Shown here: piece after piece, positions 42,608 to 51,684 of the stretch
How the letters are laid out: each line of letters starts with the position of its first letter
Position numbering within the stretch: the first letter of the stretch is position 1
Source of the DNA: Salinimicrobium gaetbulicola
GTDB lineage: Bacteria; Bacteroidota; Bacteroidia; Flavobacteriales; Flavobacteriaceae
Assembly (NCBI RefSeq): GCF_042676025.1
Contig: NZ_JBHTJP010000032.1
Location: 62,001 to 126,000, forward strand
Reading direction: 5' to 3'
DNA: 64,000 nt
Position numbers and translations under genes: made by a program
The notes under the pieces: model-generated
What the model saw: only the letters and a program-made list of their open reading frames with translations
Told to the model about the DNA's origin: nothing
The model's database searches: none

Positions 42608-44590
42608 ATGGATTTTCCTTTATTACATGACATTGTAATTCTCCTCGGATTTTCTGTGGTTGTAGTCTTTATTCTCCAACGTTTCCGCCTTCCTTCAATA
42701 TTGGGGTTTTTGATCACCGGACTAATTATCGGTCCATACGGTTTCACACTTATTGAAAGTCAGGAGCAAATAGAGATCTTGTCAGAGATCGGGGTGATCC
42801 TTCTTCTATTTGTAATTGGTATGGAATTGACCGTAAAACAGCTTTCTTCCATTAAAAGAACCGTGTTTTATGGTGGTTTTCTTCAGGTAGGATTAACTAC
42901 GGCTATTACACTTGGTATTTTCCTGGGCTTGGGTTTTTCCTGGACACAGTCGGTTTTTATAGGTTTCCTTCTATCCCTATCCAGTACTGCAATTGTCCTT
43001 AAGATCCTTCAGGATAGAAATGAGATCTCTTCTCCTCACGGAAGAACTGCACTTGGGTTGTTGATCTTCCAGGACATCATCGTGGTGCCCATGATGTTAT
43101 TTACGCCCTTACTTGCAGGGAGCTCAACAAATCTTCTGAATGAGATCCTCATCCTGGTTATAAAGTCGGGGCTCATAGTATTGTTAACTTACCTGGGAGC
43201 AAGATATATTGTGCCTCGTGCAATGTATTTGATCGCGAAGACCAAAAGCAAAGAGCTCTTTTTACTGTCGACGATCACGCTCTGTTTCGCAGTGGCTTTC
43301 CTCACAGCATCTGCGGGTTTATCCCTTGCACTGGGGGCTTTTCTTGCCGGTTTGATTATTTCTGAATCTGAATACAGCTACCAGGCAACCAGTACCATAC
43401 TACCTTTCCGGGAGCTCTTCATCAGTTTTTTCTTCATCTCAATAGGGATGCTTCTTAACCTTGATTTCTTGATGGAGAATATTGCTATTGTGATGGGGCT
43501 GGTGCTAGCAGTGTTTGCTGTAAAAGGTACTATCATCGCCGTGGTTACCGCCTTGCTAAAATATCCACTTCGAACTGTGATTCTTACAGGACTTGCCCTT
43601 TTTCAGGTTGGGGAATTCAGTTTTATACTTTCTCGAATTGGAATTGAATACGGGTTATTGACTCCTGAAATGAATCAATATTTCCTCTCAGTCTCTGTAG
43701 TTAGTATGTTGCTGACACCTTTTGTGATCATCTTTTCTGAAAGAATATCGTCACTGGTGTTGAATTCAGCTTTGAATAAACCCTGGCAAATGATCATTAA
43801 AAATCCGAAGCTGGAAGACCGGTCAACTTTAAAAGACCTTGAAAATCACGTTTTGATCATTGGTTATGGAATTAATGGAAGGAACCTCGCAAAGGCAGCG
43901 CGCTATGCTAAGATCCCCTATGTGATCCTGGAACTGAATGCCCAGATCGTGCGTAAGGAAAGAACAAAAGGAGAACCTATTTATTATGGTGACGCTGTTC
44001 ATGAACATATTTTAGAGAGGTTACGCATTAAAAAGGCCAGGGTAGTAGTAGTTGCCATTTCAGACCCAAGTGCTACCAAGATCATTGTGTCTAATGTCAG
44101 GCATCTGTCTCCGTCGGTATATCTTCTGGTTAGAACACGTTATGTAAAAGAAATTGAAAGCCTTCTGGCGCTGGGCGCAGATGAGGTTATTCCTGAAGAG
44201 TTTGAAACTTCTGTAGAGATGTTTTCCCGGGTTCTTACAAACTACCTGGTACCCGTAGATGAGTTGGAAAACCTCGTAGATACCATTAGGTCAGATAATT
44301 ATGACATGTTCCAGTCCAAGAATCGATTACCCCGTACATTAACCTCACCCAAGATCCCCAATTTTAAAATAAGTTGCGTTCGGGTGATAGCTGATCAAGG
44401 GGAAGTTACCGGAAAAACCATCAACGAAATAGATGTTCGCCGTAAATTTGGAGTAAATGTCCTGGCAATTTCCCGAAAAGATGAGATGATCAATTCCATC
44501 ACTCCCGAACAAAAAATCCTGAAGAACGACCTGGTATTCATCAGTGGAGACCAGGAACATATAGATAATTTCTACAAGGCCGTAAATTAA
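42608..44590 (+). CDS. KefB/KefC-type monovalent cation:proton antiporter
   Basis: 660 residues. Residues about 1-385 are a Na+/H+ exchanger (CPA2) domain with about 12 TM helices (LRLPSILGFLITGLIIGPYG-like start, read here as RLPSILGFLITGLIIGP). Residues about 415-535 are a TrkA_N/RCK domain with the Rossmann motif IIGYGINGRNLAKAARYA and a final TrkA_C domain about 585-660 (RKFGVNVLAISRKDE). It exchanges K+ or Na+ for H+, gated by nucleotide or c-di-AMP at the RCK domains. It is a single gene followed by a GATCCGGT hairpin shared with the convergent S9 peptidase gene. Confidence 0.9.
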   Translation: MDFPLLHDIVILLGFSVVVVFILQRFRLPSILGFLITGLIIGPYGFTLIESQEQIEILSEIGVILLLFVIGMELTVKQLSSIKRTVFYGGFLQVGLTTAITLGIFLGLGFSWTQSVFIGFLLSLSSTAIVLKILQDRNEISSPHGRTALGLLIFQDIIVVPMMLFTPLLAGSSTNLLNEILILVIKSGLIVLLTYLGARYIVPRAMYLIAKTKSKELFLLSTITLCFAVAFLTASAGLSLALGAFLAGLIISESEYSYQATSTILPFRELFISFFFISIGMLLNLDFLMENIAIVMGLVLAVFAVKGTIIAVVTALLKYPLRTVILTGLALFQVGEFSFILSRIGIEYGLLTPEMNQYFLSVSVVSMLLTPFVIIFSERISSLVLNSALNKPWQMIIKNPKLEDRSTLKDLENHVLIIGYGINGRNLAKAARYAKIPYVILELNAQIVRKERTKGEPIYYGDAVHEHILERLRIKKARVVVVAISDPSATKIIVSNVRHLSPSVYLLVRTRYVKEIESLLALGADEVIPEEFETSVEMFSRVLTNYLVPVDELENLVDTIRSDNYDMFQSKNRLPRTLTSPKIPNFKISCVRVIADQGEVTGKTINEIDVRRKFGVNVLAISRKDEMINSITPEQKILKNDLVFISGDQEHIDNFYKAVN

Positions 44591-44592
44591 AA

Positions 44593-44620
44593 GATCCGGT
44601 CGTTTTAAACCAACCGGATC
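44593..44620. terminator. Hairpin between antiporter and S9 peptidase genes
   Basis: Stem GATCCGGT (44593-44600) and ACCGGATC (44613-44620). A TTAAAAG stretch on the left gives a short U-run for minus-strand transcripts; the plus side is weaker. Confidence 0.65.
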
Positions 44621-44643
44621 CTAAAATTACATTTTTAAGCCCT

Positions 44644-46668
44644 TTACTTATATTTTTCAAACCAGGCCAAAATATGGGCAACTTTGGTAATAAGATTACT
44701 GGGCCTGGCCGCGATGCCATGTGAAGCTTCCGGGATCTCTACCAAAACCGTTTCTTTTTTTCTAAGTTTCAACGCATGGTAGAGTTGTTTGGCTTCACTT
44801 GGCGGTGTTCGCAGATCATCCATTCCAACCATAACCATAGTTGGGGTCTCGATATTTTCAACCAGGGATAAGGGTGAAAATTTCCAGTAACCTTCAACAT
44901 TTTCCCATGGCTGTCCCGGGTATCGGGAGTCTGCATAATCAAAATAATTATCTGCCACCAGGGTTTTACTTATCCAGTTCACGACCGGTTTAATAACTGC
45001 CGAAGCTTTAAATCTATTGGTCTTACCAACTATCCAGGCAGTCATAATTCCTCCGGCGCTTCCGCCTGTAACAAAAAGCTGCTCAGGATCAGCTTCTCCC
45101 ATGGCAATTAATTCATCTACTCCGTCCATGACATCATTATAGTCCTCTCCGGGATAGTTGTTAAAAAGCAAATTTCCGAACTCTTCTCCATAACTGGTAC
45201 TGCCTCGTGGATTCGGGTAAAAAACTATATATCCATCAGCGGCGAATAGTTGGATCTCTGCTGAAAAATGAGGTCCGTAGTTTAAAATCGGACCACCATG
45301 ATTTTCCACCAGTAATGGGTATTTTTTCACCGGATCGTAATCGGGAGGATATACTGCCCAACCCTGGATCTTTCGGCCATCTACTGACGATTCATACCAG
45401 ATCTCTTCAGTTTTTCCAAGTTCCCTGTAAGCCAAAAGATCTTCATTAATCGAGGTCAATATCTTCAGGTCGTTATTTCCTTTACCAACAATGGCAAGAT
45501 CTGCAGGGCGATCAGGCTGGGAATAGGTAAAAGCTATCGTACCCTTTGTTGATACGCTGAAACTTCCACTGGCATATGGTCTTCCCAGGCTGGTACCACC
45601 TACATTATCGGTAAGATCCTTTACATTTCCATTGAGATCAATATGGCCGACCTTGGTCTTTCCGAGGTCATTATACAAGAAGTACAGACCTTTACTTTTG
45701 CTGTCCCAGACAATATTATCAATACTTCTGTCAAGATCCTCAGAAATAACTTTTTTGTTTGAACCGTCGGGATCCATGACTTGTAATTTCTGAACCTGGT
45801 AGGTTTGAACCTTGTCTTCGTAACCTAAAAAAGCCACGTGCTTCCCATTTGGAGAGACCATAGGGGAGGTATCAGGACCTTTTCGGTCTGTAAGTTGTTC
45901 TATTTTTAAAGTTTTAAGATCAACAGCATATACTTCACTATTTCTGAATTCATATTCCCAGTCGGCATTTCTGTTAGATGAAAAATAGATCTTTTGTCCT
46001 GCAGGATCCCATGAAAGGCTACCGCTGTGGTCAAAATTCCCTGAAGTCAACTGTCTTGGGGTTCCTCCTTCAGCAGGAATGGTGAAGATGTGATTGAAAC
46101 CCGGAGAAAGATATCCTGATCCGTCTGCTTCATGCTTCAGCCTATCAGTAATTCGCGGAGCTTCAGCCCATTTTGCGTCTTTCGGCTTAGAAGGCATTTT
46201 CGCGATCACAGGAGCTTCCGCATTAACCTTTAAGGTAAAAGCAATAGTATTTCCATCTGGTGACCAGCTAAGCGAGGACGGACTATTTTCAAGCTGAGTT
46301 AATCTTGCTATAGAACCTGTTTCCAGCCAATAAAGGTAAATTTCACTACCCTCATCAGTACTGCTCACAAATGCTAATCGATCACCTGAAGGTGACCAGC
46401 TTGGAGAACTTTCATTGGCTTCGCGTGCAGTTAATTTGTGGTGGTTAGTACCCTTGGTATCTATGATCCACAAACTTCTCTTTGACCTGTCTTTCATAAT
46501 GTCAAACCCTGTGCGTTCGTATACCACTTTATTTCCTTCAGGAGAAATTTGAGGATTGCCTGCGTATTCAAGTTCGAAAACATCAAGGGATTGGAAATTT
46601 TGTTTTTCCTGAGCTGAAGCTGAAAGAAAAATAAAGAAGCAAAAGAGGGCTAAAAGATATTTTTTCAT
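44644..46668 (-). CDS. S9-family peptidase with PD40 propeller, secreted
   Basis: 674 residues. Signal peptide ending ASAQ. The first two thirds are TolB-like PD40 repeats (NPQISPEGNKVVYERTG, PSWSPSGDRLAFVS, LSWSPDGNTIAF). The catalytic domain has Ser in VTGGSAGGIMTAW, Asp in MVGMDDLRTPPSEA and His in ASHGIAARPS. It is an acylaminoacyl-peptidase-like enzyme of the periplasm. GGSAGG replaces the GASYGG of the S9 enzyme at 36202, so the two are distant paralogs. It shares the minus strand with the multicopper oxidase, whose 3' end lies 113 bp upstream with its own terminator. Confidence 0.91.
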   Translation of the reverse strand: MKKYLLALFCFFIFLSASAQEKQNFQSLDVFELEYAGNPQISPEGNKVVYERTGFDIMKDRSKRSLWIIDTKGTNHHKLTAREANESSPSWSPSGDRLAFVSSTDEGSEIYLYWLETGSIARLTQLENSPSSLSWSPDGNTIAFTLKVNAEAPVIAKMPSKPKDAKWAEAPRITDRLKHEADGSGYLSPGFNHIFTIPAEGGTPRQLTSGNFDHSGSLSWDPAGQKIYFSSNRNADWEYEFRNSEVYAVDLKTLKIEQLTDRKGPDTSPMVSPNGKHVAFLGYEDKVQTYQVQKLQVMDPDGSNKKVISEDLDRSIDNIVWDSKSKGLYFLYNDLGKTKVGHIDLNGNVKDLTDNVGGTSLGRPYASGSFSVSTKGTIAFTYSQPDRPADLAIVGKGNNDLKILTSINEDLLAYRELGKTEEIWYESSVDGRKIQGWAVYPPDYDPVKKYPLLVENHGGPILNYGPHFSAEIQLFAADGYIVFYPNPRGSTSYGEEFGNLLFNNYPGEDYNDVMDGVDELIAMGEADPEQLFVTGGSAGGIMTAWIVGKTNRFKASAVIKPVVNWISKTLVADNYFDYADSRYPGQPWENVEGYWKFSPLSLVENIETPTMVMVGMDDLRTPPSEAKQLYHALKLRKKETVLVEIPEASHGIAARPSNLITKVAHILAWFEKYK

Positions 46669-46732
46669 AGGTGTGATAAATTGGATCCTAAAGATAACAT
46701 TTTGGAAAAAACCAGCTTTTTTGAAAAAAGAA

Positions 46733-46756
46733 CTGTCCGGGAAAGTACCCGGACAG
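46733..46756. terminator. Terminator of the multicopper oxidase gene
   Basis: Stem CTGTCCGGG (46733-46741) and CCCGGACAG (46748-46756) with a 6-base loop. The A-run to its left (46714-46731) gives a U-run for the minus strand. Confidence 0.85.
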
Positions 46757-46781
46757 CATCTAGTGTTGTTATTTCAAGCAG

Positions 46782-48971
46782 TTATTGAGCAATAATAATT
46801 TGTTCAAAAGAACGGCCATCGCTGGTATATAATTTACAGATGTACATACCTGTAGGAAGTCCCTGCCGGTCAAATGTCACTTCATATCTTTCATTTGCGG
46901 TGACGGCACCTGCAAAAGGTCTGGCAACGACACGTCCCATATAATCGCTTATTTCCATTTTGACTTCAAGATTTTTCTTTAAAATGAAACTGATCTTTGT
47001 TGATTGTTGCAATGGGTTTGGAGCTACTTTTAACCCTTCTGAAGCTTCCAGTATTATTCCAGAATCATGTAAAGCTGATTCTACAGTAGCAACCAGAGCC
47101 TGGGTTTCTTCTGGAAGATCACCTACATAGAATGGCCTCATCATATCATGATCCTCATGAGACAGAATATGGCAATGCCATACATATTCACCCTCTTTAT
47201 CAAAGAATGCTTTTACCCTTGCTACTTCGCCGGGATAAACTATAAAGGTATCTTTTCGACCGGCATTCTCGGCTGCCGGTGGTTTTGGCTGACCAAGCAG
47301 CTGTACAGAATAGTTAGATTCTCCGTTGGAATTAATATTTGGAAAATCATTATCATCATCAGAATCTTCTTTTCCGAAGTAAGATTTCTTTATATTGAAT
47401 TTTTGTGTGTTCACCACTTGAAAATGGACTAGGTGCAGATGGATGGGATGAGCATCTGGAGTGGTATTAAAAATTTCCCAGGTTTCGGTCGCTCCATATT
47501 CAGGATTTTCTGTTATATCATCCAGGAATCCAAGAGCTCCTTTTTCTGCGGTTCCAAGTGAAGGCAGAAGTCGGCCGTATTCATCTTCTTCTTCAAATAA
47601 AACCAGTTGACGGGTTTCAGAGGAATTTCCGGAAACGGTTGGCGAATCATTCCGAAGAGAAATAGGAATGATACTGGTGTCATCTTCTGCTAAGGGAATG
47701 ATCACATTAAATGCCATTACCTGTCCGCTGGTTCGGGGATCTACTGTTTCCCCAAAAGGAAATGGAGATCGGGCCCTGTTTTTAAGAATAAGACTTTGAC
47801 CCCATAGTTCGGGTGCTGAAAAATCTATGATCACATCAATTCGTTCACCCGGGCCTATCAGGATCCTGTCTTTCATCAAAGGAGCCTCTAACAATCCACC
47901 GTCAGAACCTATTTGGTAGAAGGTAACATTTTGATTTGGGTTTGTACCGGGAAGAAAAAGATCGTAGAACCTGGAATCTGATCCATTTAGCAATCTCAAT
48001 CTGTATTTCCTGGGCTGTACGTCAAGTTTGGGCCAGGCTTTTCCGTTAACCAGAATAAAATCCCCGAACATTTCCGGAAGAATGGAATTGTATATTACTC
48101 CATCTGTAATCTCAGAGTGATAACTTTCATCAGGCTCATCAGAAACTGTAAAAGTTTCTGTGGGATATACCAGTTGTCCGTTGGTATCAAAGACCCGGTC
48201 TTGAATCACCAAAGGCACCTCAAATTTACCCTTTGGAAGGTTAAGGCTTTCTTCGTGATCATCTCTTAGAAGATAAAATCCTGCAAGCCCGGCGTACACA
48301 TTCAGGCGGGTGATCCCAATCACATGGTCATGGTACCACAATGTAGCGGCTTCCTGAGAATTATCGTATTCATAAACTTCTCCGAAGTAATTAGAACCTG
48401 TGGACTCAGAACCGGGAGTATACCATGATTCAGGATGCCCATCGCTATCGGCATCTGTATGGCCTCCATGAAGATGGGTCACGGTTGGGATTCCGTTAAA
48501 TTCCACCATAGCACCTTCTTCCAGACCATTAGCCATTCTATAATCGGTAGCCGCCCAATGAATACTTTTATCAATAGCAAAAAGGTGCTCCTTGGGAAGG
48601 TCATTCACCCATTCCACCTGTATGGTGTGATTCTTATAGGCTTCAATAGTAGGACCTGGATACGAGATACTATTTTCATTATGACCATATCCCCATACCA
48701 TTGTTTCATTTAGAGGATTTCCAAAAGGGTCAACAAGTCCAAGATCCTGGGTAACCGGCTTGATATAAACCTTATAATAATTTCCACCCTCAGTAATGGG
48801 CTGCAATACTTCAGGGAAAGGGAGTTCATTCACAAATTTGGGATGTGTAACGGGATCTAATTCATCAAAATCCATTTCACCATTCTGAGAATGTTGAGCT
48901 GGAAGTGAGAATGCAAGAACAAAATTAAAAATAAGAAGTAAGATGCCACCCTTGAGTAAAGACTGTTTCAT
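46782..48971 (-). CDS. Secreted multicopper oxidase (CotA/bilirubin-oxidase-like) with type IX sorting domain
   Basis: 729 residues. Signal peptide at about 1-25. Three cupredoxin domains follow. All copper sites are seen: HLHGG (about 167), WYHDHVIG (about 215), HPIHLHLVHF (about 520) and HCHILSHEDHDMM (about 610), giving type 1 and trinuclear centres. The last 80 residues, with VAPNPLQQSTKISF, MEISDYMGRVV and GMYICKLYTSDGRSFEQIII, form a type A T9SS C-terminal domain, so the enzyme should be exported to the cell surface or medium. It oxidises phenols, bilirubin-like compounds or metals such as Mn(II) with O2. It is a single gene with its own terminator. Confidence 0.93.
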   Translation of the reverse strand: MKQSLLKGGILLLIFNFVLAFSLPAQHSQNGEMDFDELDPVTHPKFVNELPFPEVLQPITEGGNYYKVYIKPVTQDLGLVDPFGNPLNETMVWGYGHNENSISYPGPTIEAYKNHTIQVEWVNDLPKEHLFAIDKSIHWAATDYRMANGLEEGAMVEFNGIPTVTHLHGGHTDADSDGHPESWYTPGSESTGSNYFGEVYEYDNSQEAATLWYHDHVIGITRLNVYAGLAGFYLLRDDHEESLNLPKGKFEVPLVIQDRVFDTNGQLVYPTETFTVSDEPDESYHSEITDGVIYNSILPEMFGDFILVNGKAWPKLDVQPRKYRLRLLNGSDSRFYDLFLPGTNPNQNVTFYQIGSDGGLLEAPLMKDRILIGPGERIDVIIDFSAPELWGQSLILKNRARSPFPFGETVDPRTSGQVMAFNVIIPLAEDDTSIIPISLRNDSPTVSGNSSETRQLVLFEEEDEYGRLLPSLGTAEKGALGFLDDITENPEYGATETWEIFNTTPDAHPIHLHLVHFQVVNTQKFNIKKSYFGKEDSDDDNDFPNINSNGESNYSVQLLGQPKPPAAENAGRKDTFIVYPGEVARVKAFFDKEGEYVWHCHILSHEDHDMMRPFYVGDLPEETQALVATVESALHDSGIILEASEGLKVAPNPLQQSTKISFILKKNLEVKMEISDYMGRVVARPFAGAVTANERYEVTFDRQGLPTGMYICKLYTSDGRSFEQIIIAQ

Positions 48972-49216
48972 AATAAGGAAAATTAAGAATTGAACATACG
49001 GGAGGCGAAGGAGTAGGGAAGATTAATGTAGTTACTAATGGGATTTATTCAAATGATTAAAATCATTTTCAGGAAATTGTAATATGCATTTTTAGGAAAT
49101 AAGAACTTGATATTTTAAATATTTCCGATCCACAGGTATTTTTTGGGATTACTGATAGTCATCATAATTTATCCTCCGAATATTCTGTTAATTTGAATCG
49201 AATTTTGAAAGTTAAA

Positions 49217-49234
49217 CACGAAAACGATTTCGTG
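49217..49234. promoter_or_regulatory. Palindrome CACGAAAACGATTTCGTG, LacI-type operator candidate
   Basis: Perfect 7-base arms CACGAAA / TTTCGTG around ACGA, centred on CG, 16 bp upstream of the formate-THF ligase ATG. The layout (GAAA-CG-TTTC) resembles LacI/GalR-family operators. As RNA it could also form a hairpin near the start codon. Confidence 0.45.
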
Positions 49235-49250
49235 GAAAAAGAAAGGACTC

Positions 49251-50936
49251 ATGAAAAATACAAAACCATTAACCGATCTTGAAATTGCCCACCAGGTAGA
49301 GCTTAAACATATCACGACCATTGCCAACAAGCTGGGACTGGATTCGGAGGAAATTGAGATGTATGGTAAGTACAAAGCAAAATTGCCACTGGACAAGATT
49401 GACAAGGAGAAAGTTAAGAAAGGAAATCTAATCTTAGTTTCAGCCATCTCCCCAACACCTGCCGGGGAAGGAAAGACCACAGTATCAATCGGCCTTTCTG
49501 AAGCCTTGAACCAATTAGGTAAACAAACTACGGTTGTATTAAGAGAACCATCCCTGGGCCCGGTCTTCGGAATAAAAGGGGGAGCGACAGGTGGCGGTTT
49601 TTCACAGGTGCTTCCAATGGAAGACATTAACCTGCATTTTACAGGTGATTTTTCCGCAATTGAAAAAGCGCATAACCTGCTGGCTGCCTTGATCGACAAT
49701 AATCTTCAGAGTAAGACCAATAATTTAGGAATTGATGCCCGTACTGTTTCCCTGAAGAGGGTGATGGATGTTAATGACAGGGCACTTAGGAATATTGTGA
49801 TTGGTATGGGAGGAACCGGTTCGGGTATTCCTCGTGAAAGTGGATTTGATATCACAGCCGCCTCTGAGATCATGGCAATTCTTTGTCTTGCCGAGGATCT
49901 TGATGATCTTAAAAAGCGCCTCGGAAATATTTTTGTCGGTTACACATTTGATAAAAAGCCTGTTTTTGCACGTGATCTGAATGCTCAAGGTGCGATGACT
50001 GCTCTCTTAAAAGATGCCATCAAACCGAATCTGGTTCAAACTATTGAAGGTAATCCGGCAATTATTCACCTGGGACCATTCGCCAATATAGCACAGGGAA
50101 CCAACTCGGTGATCGCAACCAGGATGGGAATGAGCCTTTCTGATTATACGGTGACTGAAGCCGGATTCGGGTCTGATCTTGGAGCTGAAAAATTCTTCGA
50201 TATAAAATGTCAGAGTGCAGGGCTTTCCCCTAAGGCTATTGTTTTGACAACTACTATTCGAGCCTTGAAATACCATGGAGGTGCAGCTCTTGACACATTG
50301 ACAACACCGAATGTAGAGGCCCTTAAGAACGGTCTTCCGAACCTAGTGAAGCATCTTGAAAATTCAAGACTTTATAATGTTACTCCGGTAATCGCGATCA
50401 ATAAATTCATAACCGATAGTGAAGAAGAGATACAGGTGATTAGAGATCTTGCAGAGAGAATGCAGGTGAGAGTTGCCCTGGCCGATGGTTGGGCTAAAGG
50501 TGGAGAAGGAGCATTGGAGCTTGCCGAAAAAGTGATCGAAATTGTAGAGCAGAGTACAGAAGAGTTCTGCCCGTTGTATGACTGGAATATGGATGTGGTT
50601 TCAAAAATAGAAACTATTGCTACCAGTATTTACGGCGCTGACAGGGTAGAATTTTCATCAAAAGCAAGAAAAGATCTAAAGACAATTTCAAACCTTGGAC
50701 TGGATAAATTACCTGTATGTATTGCCAAGACTCAGAAATCCTTATCTGATGATCCTACATTACTGGGTCGTCCAACAGGTTTTACTCTTACGGTAAGAGA
50801 GATCGAGATCGCGGCAGGCGCAGGTTTCTTAATTCCTATTACGGGAGATATGATGCGTATGCCGGGGCTTCCAGCGCATCCTGCTTCAGAAAAGATCGAT
50901 ATAGATAAAAAAGGAAATATTTCGGGGCTAATTTAA
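49251..50936 (+). CDS. fhs: Formate-tetrahydrofolate ligase
   Basis: 561 residues, the normal family length. The nucleotide-binding loop is PTPAGEGKTT (about 68-77), and EPSLGPVFGIKGGATGGG (about 96-113) is the diagnostic stretch. FARDLNAQGAMTALLKDA and TTTIRALKYHGG are also conserved. It makes 10-formyl-THF from formate, ATP and THF, feeding purine synthesis and one-carbon metabolism. It stands alone, with a LacI-like palindrome before it and a terminator after it, so it is probably separately controlled. Confidence 0.96.
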   Translation: MKNTKPLTDLEIAHQVELKHITTIANKLGLDSEEIEMYGKYKAKLPLDKIDKEKVKKGNLILVSAISPTPAGEGKTTVSIGLSEALNQLGKQTTVVLREPSLGPVFGIKGGATGGGFSQVLPMEDINLHFTGDFSAIEKAHNLLAALIDNNLQSKTNNLGIDARTVSLKRVMDVNDRALRNIVIGMGGTGSGIPRESGFDITAASEIMAILCLAEDLDDLKKRLGNIFVGYTFDKKPVFARDLNAQGAMTALLKDAIKPNLVQTIEGNPAIIHLGPFANIAQGTNSVIATRMGMSLSDYTVTEAGFGSDLGAEKFFDIKCQSAGLSPKAIVLTTTIRALKYHGGAALDTLTTPNVEALKNGLPNLVKHLENSRLYNVTPVIAINKFITDSEEEIQVIRDLAERMQVRVALADGWAKGGEGALELAEKVIEIVEQSTEEFCPLYDWNMDVVSKIETIATSIYGADRVEFSSKARKDLKTISNLGLDKLPVCIAKTQKSLSDDPTLLGRPTGFTLTVREIEIAAGAGFLIPITGDMMRMPGLPAHPASEKIDIDKKGNISGLI

Positions 50937-50960
50937 GAGCAAGAATTATATCCTTTCATA

Positions 50961-50995
50961 AGAGCGGAATTCCATGAGGATTTCGCTCTTTTTAT
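50961..50995 (+). terminator. Terminator after the formate-THF ligase gene
   Basis: Stem AGAGCG (50961-50966) and CGCTCT (50984-50989) with extra pairing inside, then TTTTTATAT. Confidence 0.8.
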
Positions 50996-51002
50996 ATAAA
51001 AA

Positions 51003-51035
51003 AATAAGCAGGAACTATTAAAGATCCTGCTTATT
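51003..51035 (-). terminator. Minus-strand terminator within the intergenic interval
   Basis: Perfect arms AATAAGCAGGA (51003-51013) and TCCTGCTTATT (51025-51035). On the minus strand the stem is followed by ATTTTTTTATAT, a good U-run, but no minus-strand gene is known upstream of it. Confidence 0.65.
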
Positions 51036-51175
51036 TGAGAAGTTAAACCCTTACGTAACTGTATAGGAGATTTTTTAAGTCCCGGCAAGCTAAACTGGTG
51101 TTCTCTTTCTCTCAAATTCAGATGACTTAAAACTAATTTTTGCCCCCCAGTAAAAATTAGTAGATCATCTAGTTT
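51003..51175 (-). ncRNA. Candidate small RNA
   Basis: A hairpin with CTAATTTTT (51133-51141) and AAAAATTAG (51152-51160) has a loop that on the minus strand reads ACTGGGGGGC; outer arms AGATGA (51120-51125) and TCATCT (51165-51170) extend it. About 85 bp further on the minus strand is a strong terminator. No ORF explains the structure, so a short minus-strand RNA is proposed. Promoter not identified. Untested. Confidence 0.35.
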
Positions 51176-51656
51176 CAAAAATTTACAATTTTGAATCTTT
51201 TCTTAAGATTCTCATGCAATAACATATTCAAAAGTAAAATTAATTTAGATATATCAGATCAATAAGGTGTTGATTAACAGAAATTTGTGATTATTTAGGT
51301 TTTTTTATCAAAATTGCGTGAAAAATTTTTCCTCCTCGTTTAGTTGAAATTGTTAAAATTTTCCAGTCATTATTGTGTATGATTTTAAAATTTTTGTAGT
51401 GTTGGTCCTACCAAATTCTATTCTCCCAATTGAGATATTTTTATTGAGTTTACTGATGATACTGATAAAAAGTATAATAGTTTTCTTCTTTATTGGAACG
51501 TTTGAAAATACACCTATTACATACAGGAATTAACATAATGTCCGCTATATAAAGTCTGATTTTCAAATCCTTATTAGAAAATTTATTCTGCTTGAAACTT
51601 AAAATATATTTTACTTCTTACCCGTTTATTTTCAAAAAAGGGATTGTTTTTTCTTC

Positions 51657-51664
51657 TACATTTG
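51657..51664 (+). promoter_or_regulatory. -7 box TACATTTG before the ATP-grasp cassette
   Basis: Exact TAnnTTTG match 21 bp before the first ATG of the three-gene cassette. No -33 TTTG is seen at standard distance. Confidence 0.4.
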
Positions 51665-51684
51665 AATCATATTTTAAATGTTGA

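Larger units (their letters stand above)
50937..51684. other. Long non-coding, AT-rich interval with several hairpins
   Basis: 748 bp without a convincing gene. It holds the fhs terminator, a second palindrome (51003-51035) that reads as a terminator on the minus strand, and a hairpin at 51120-51170. From 51180 to 51650 I see only AT-rich DNA with no ORF worth calling and no obvious repeat. An 81-codon minus-strand frame at 50933-51178 runs through both hairpins and is not accepted. Confidence 0.6.

Noticed and set aside
44644..46668. Long opposite-strand frames inside the second S9 peptidase gene
   Set aside because: Shadows of a real gene with signal peptide, propeller repeats and full catalytic motifs.
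50933..51178. 81-codon minus-strand ORF in the interval after the formate-THF ligase gene
   Set aside because: It runs through the fhs terminator, the 51003-51035 palindrome and part of the 51120 hairpin, has no family resemblance and ends inside the fhs stop region. Structure explains the DNA better than coding.
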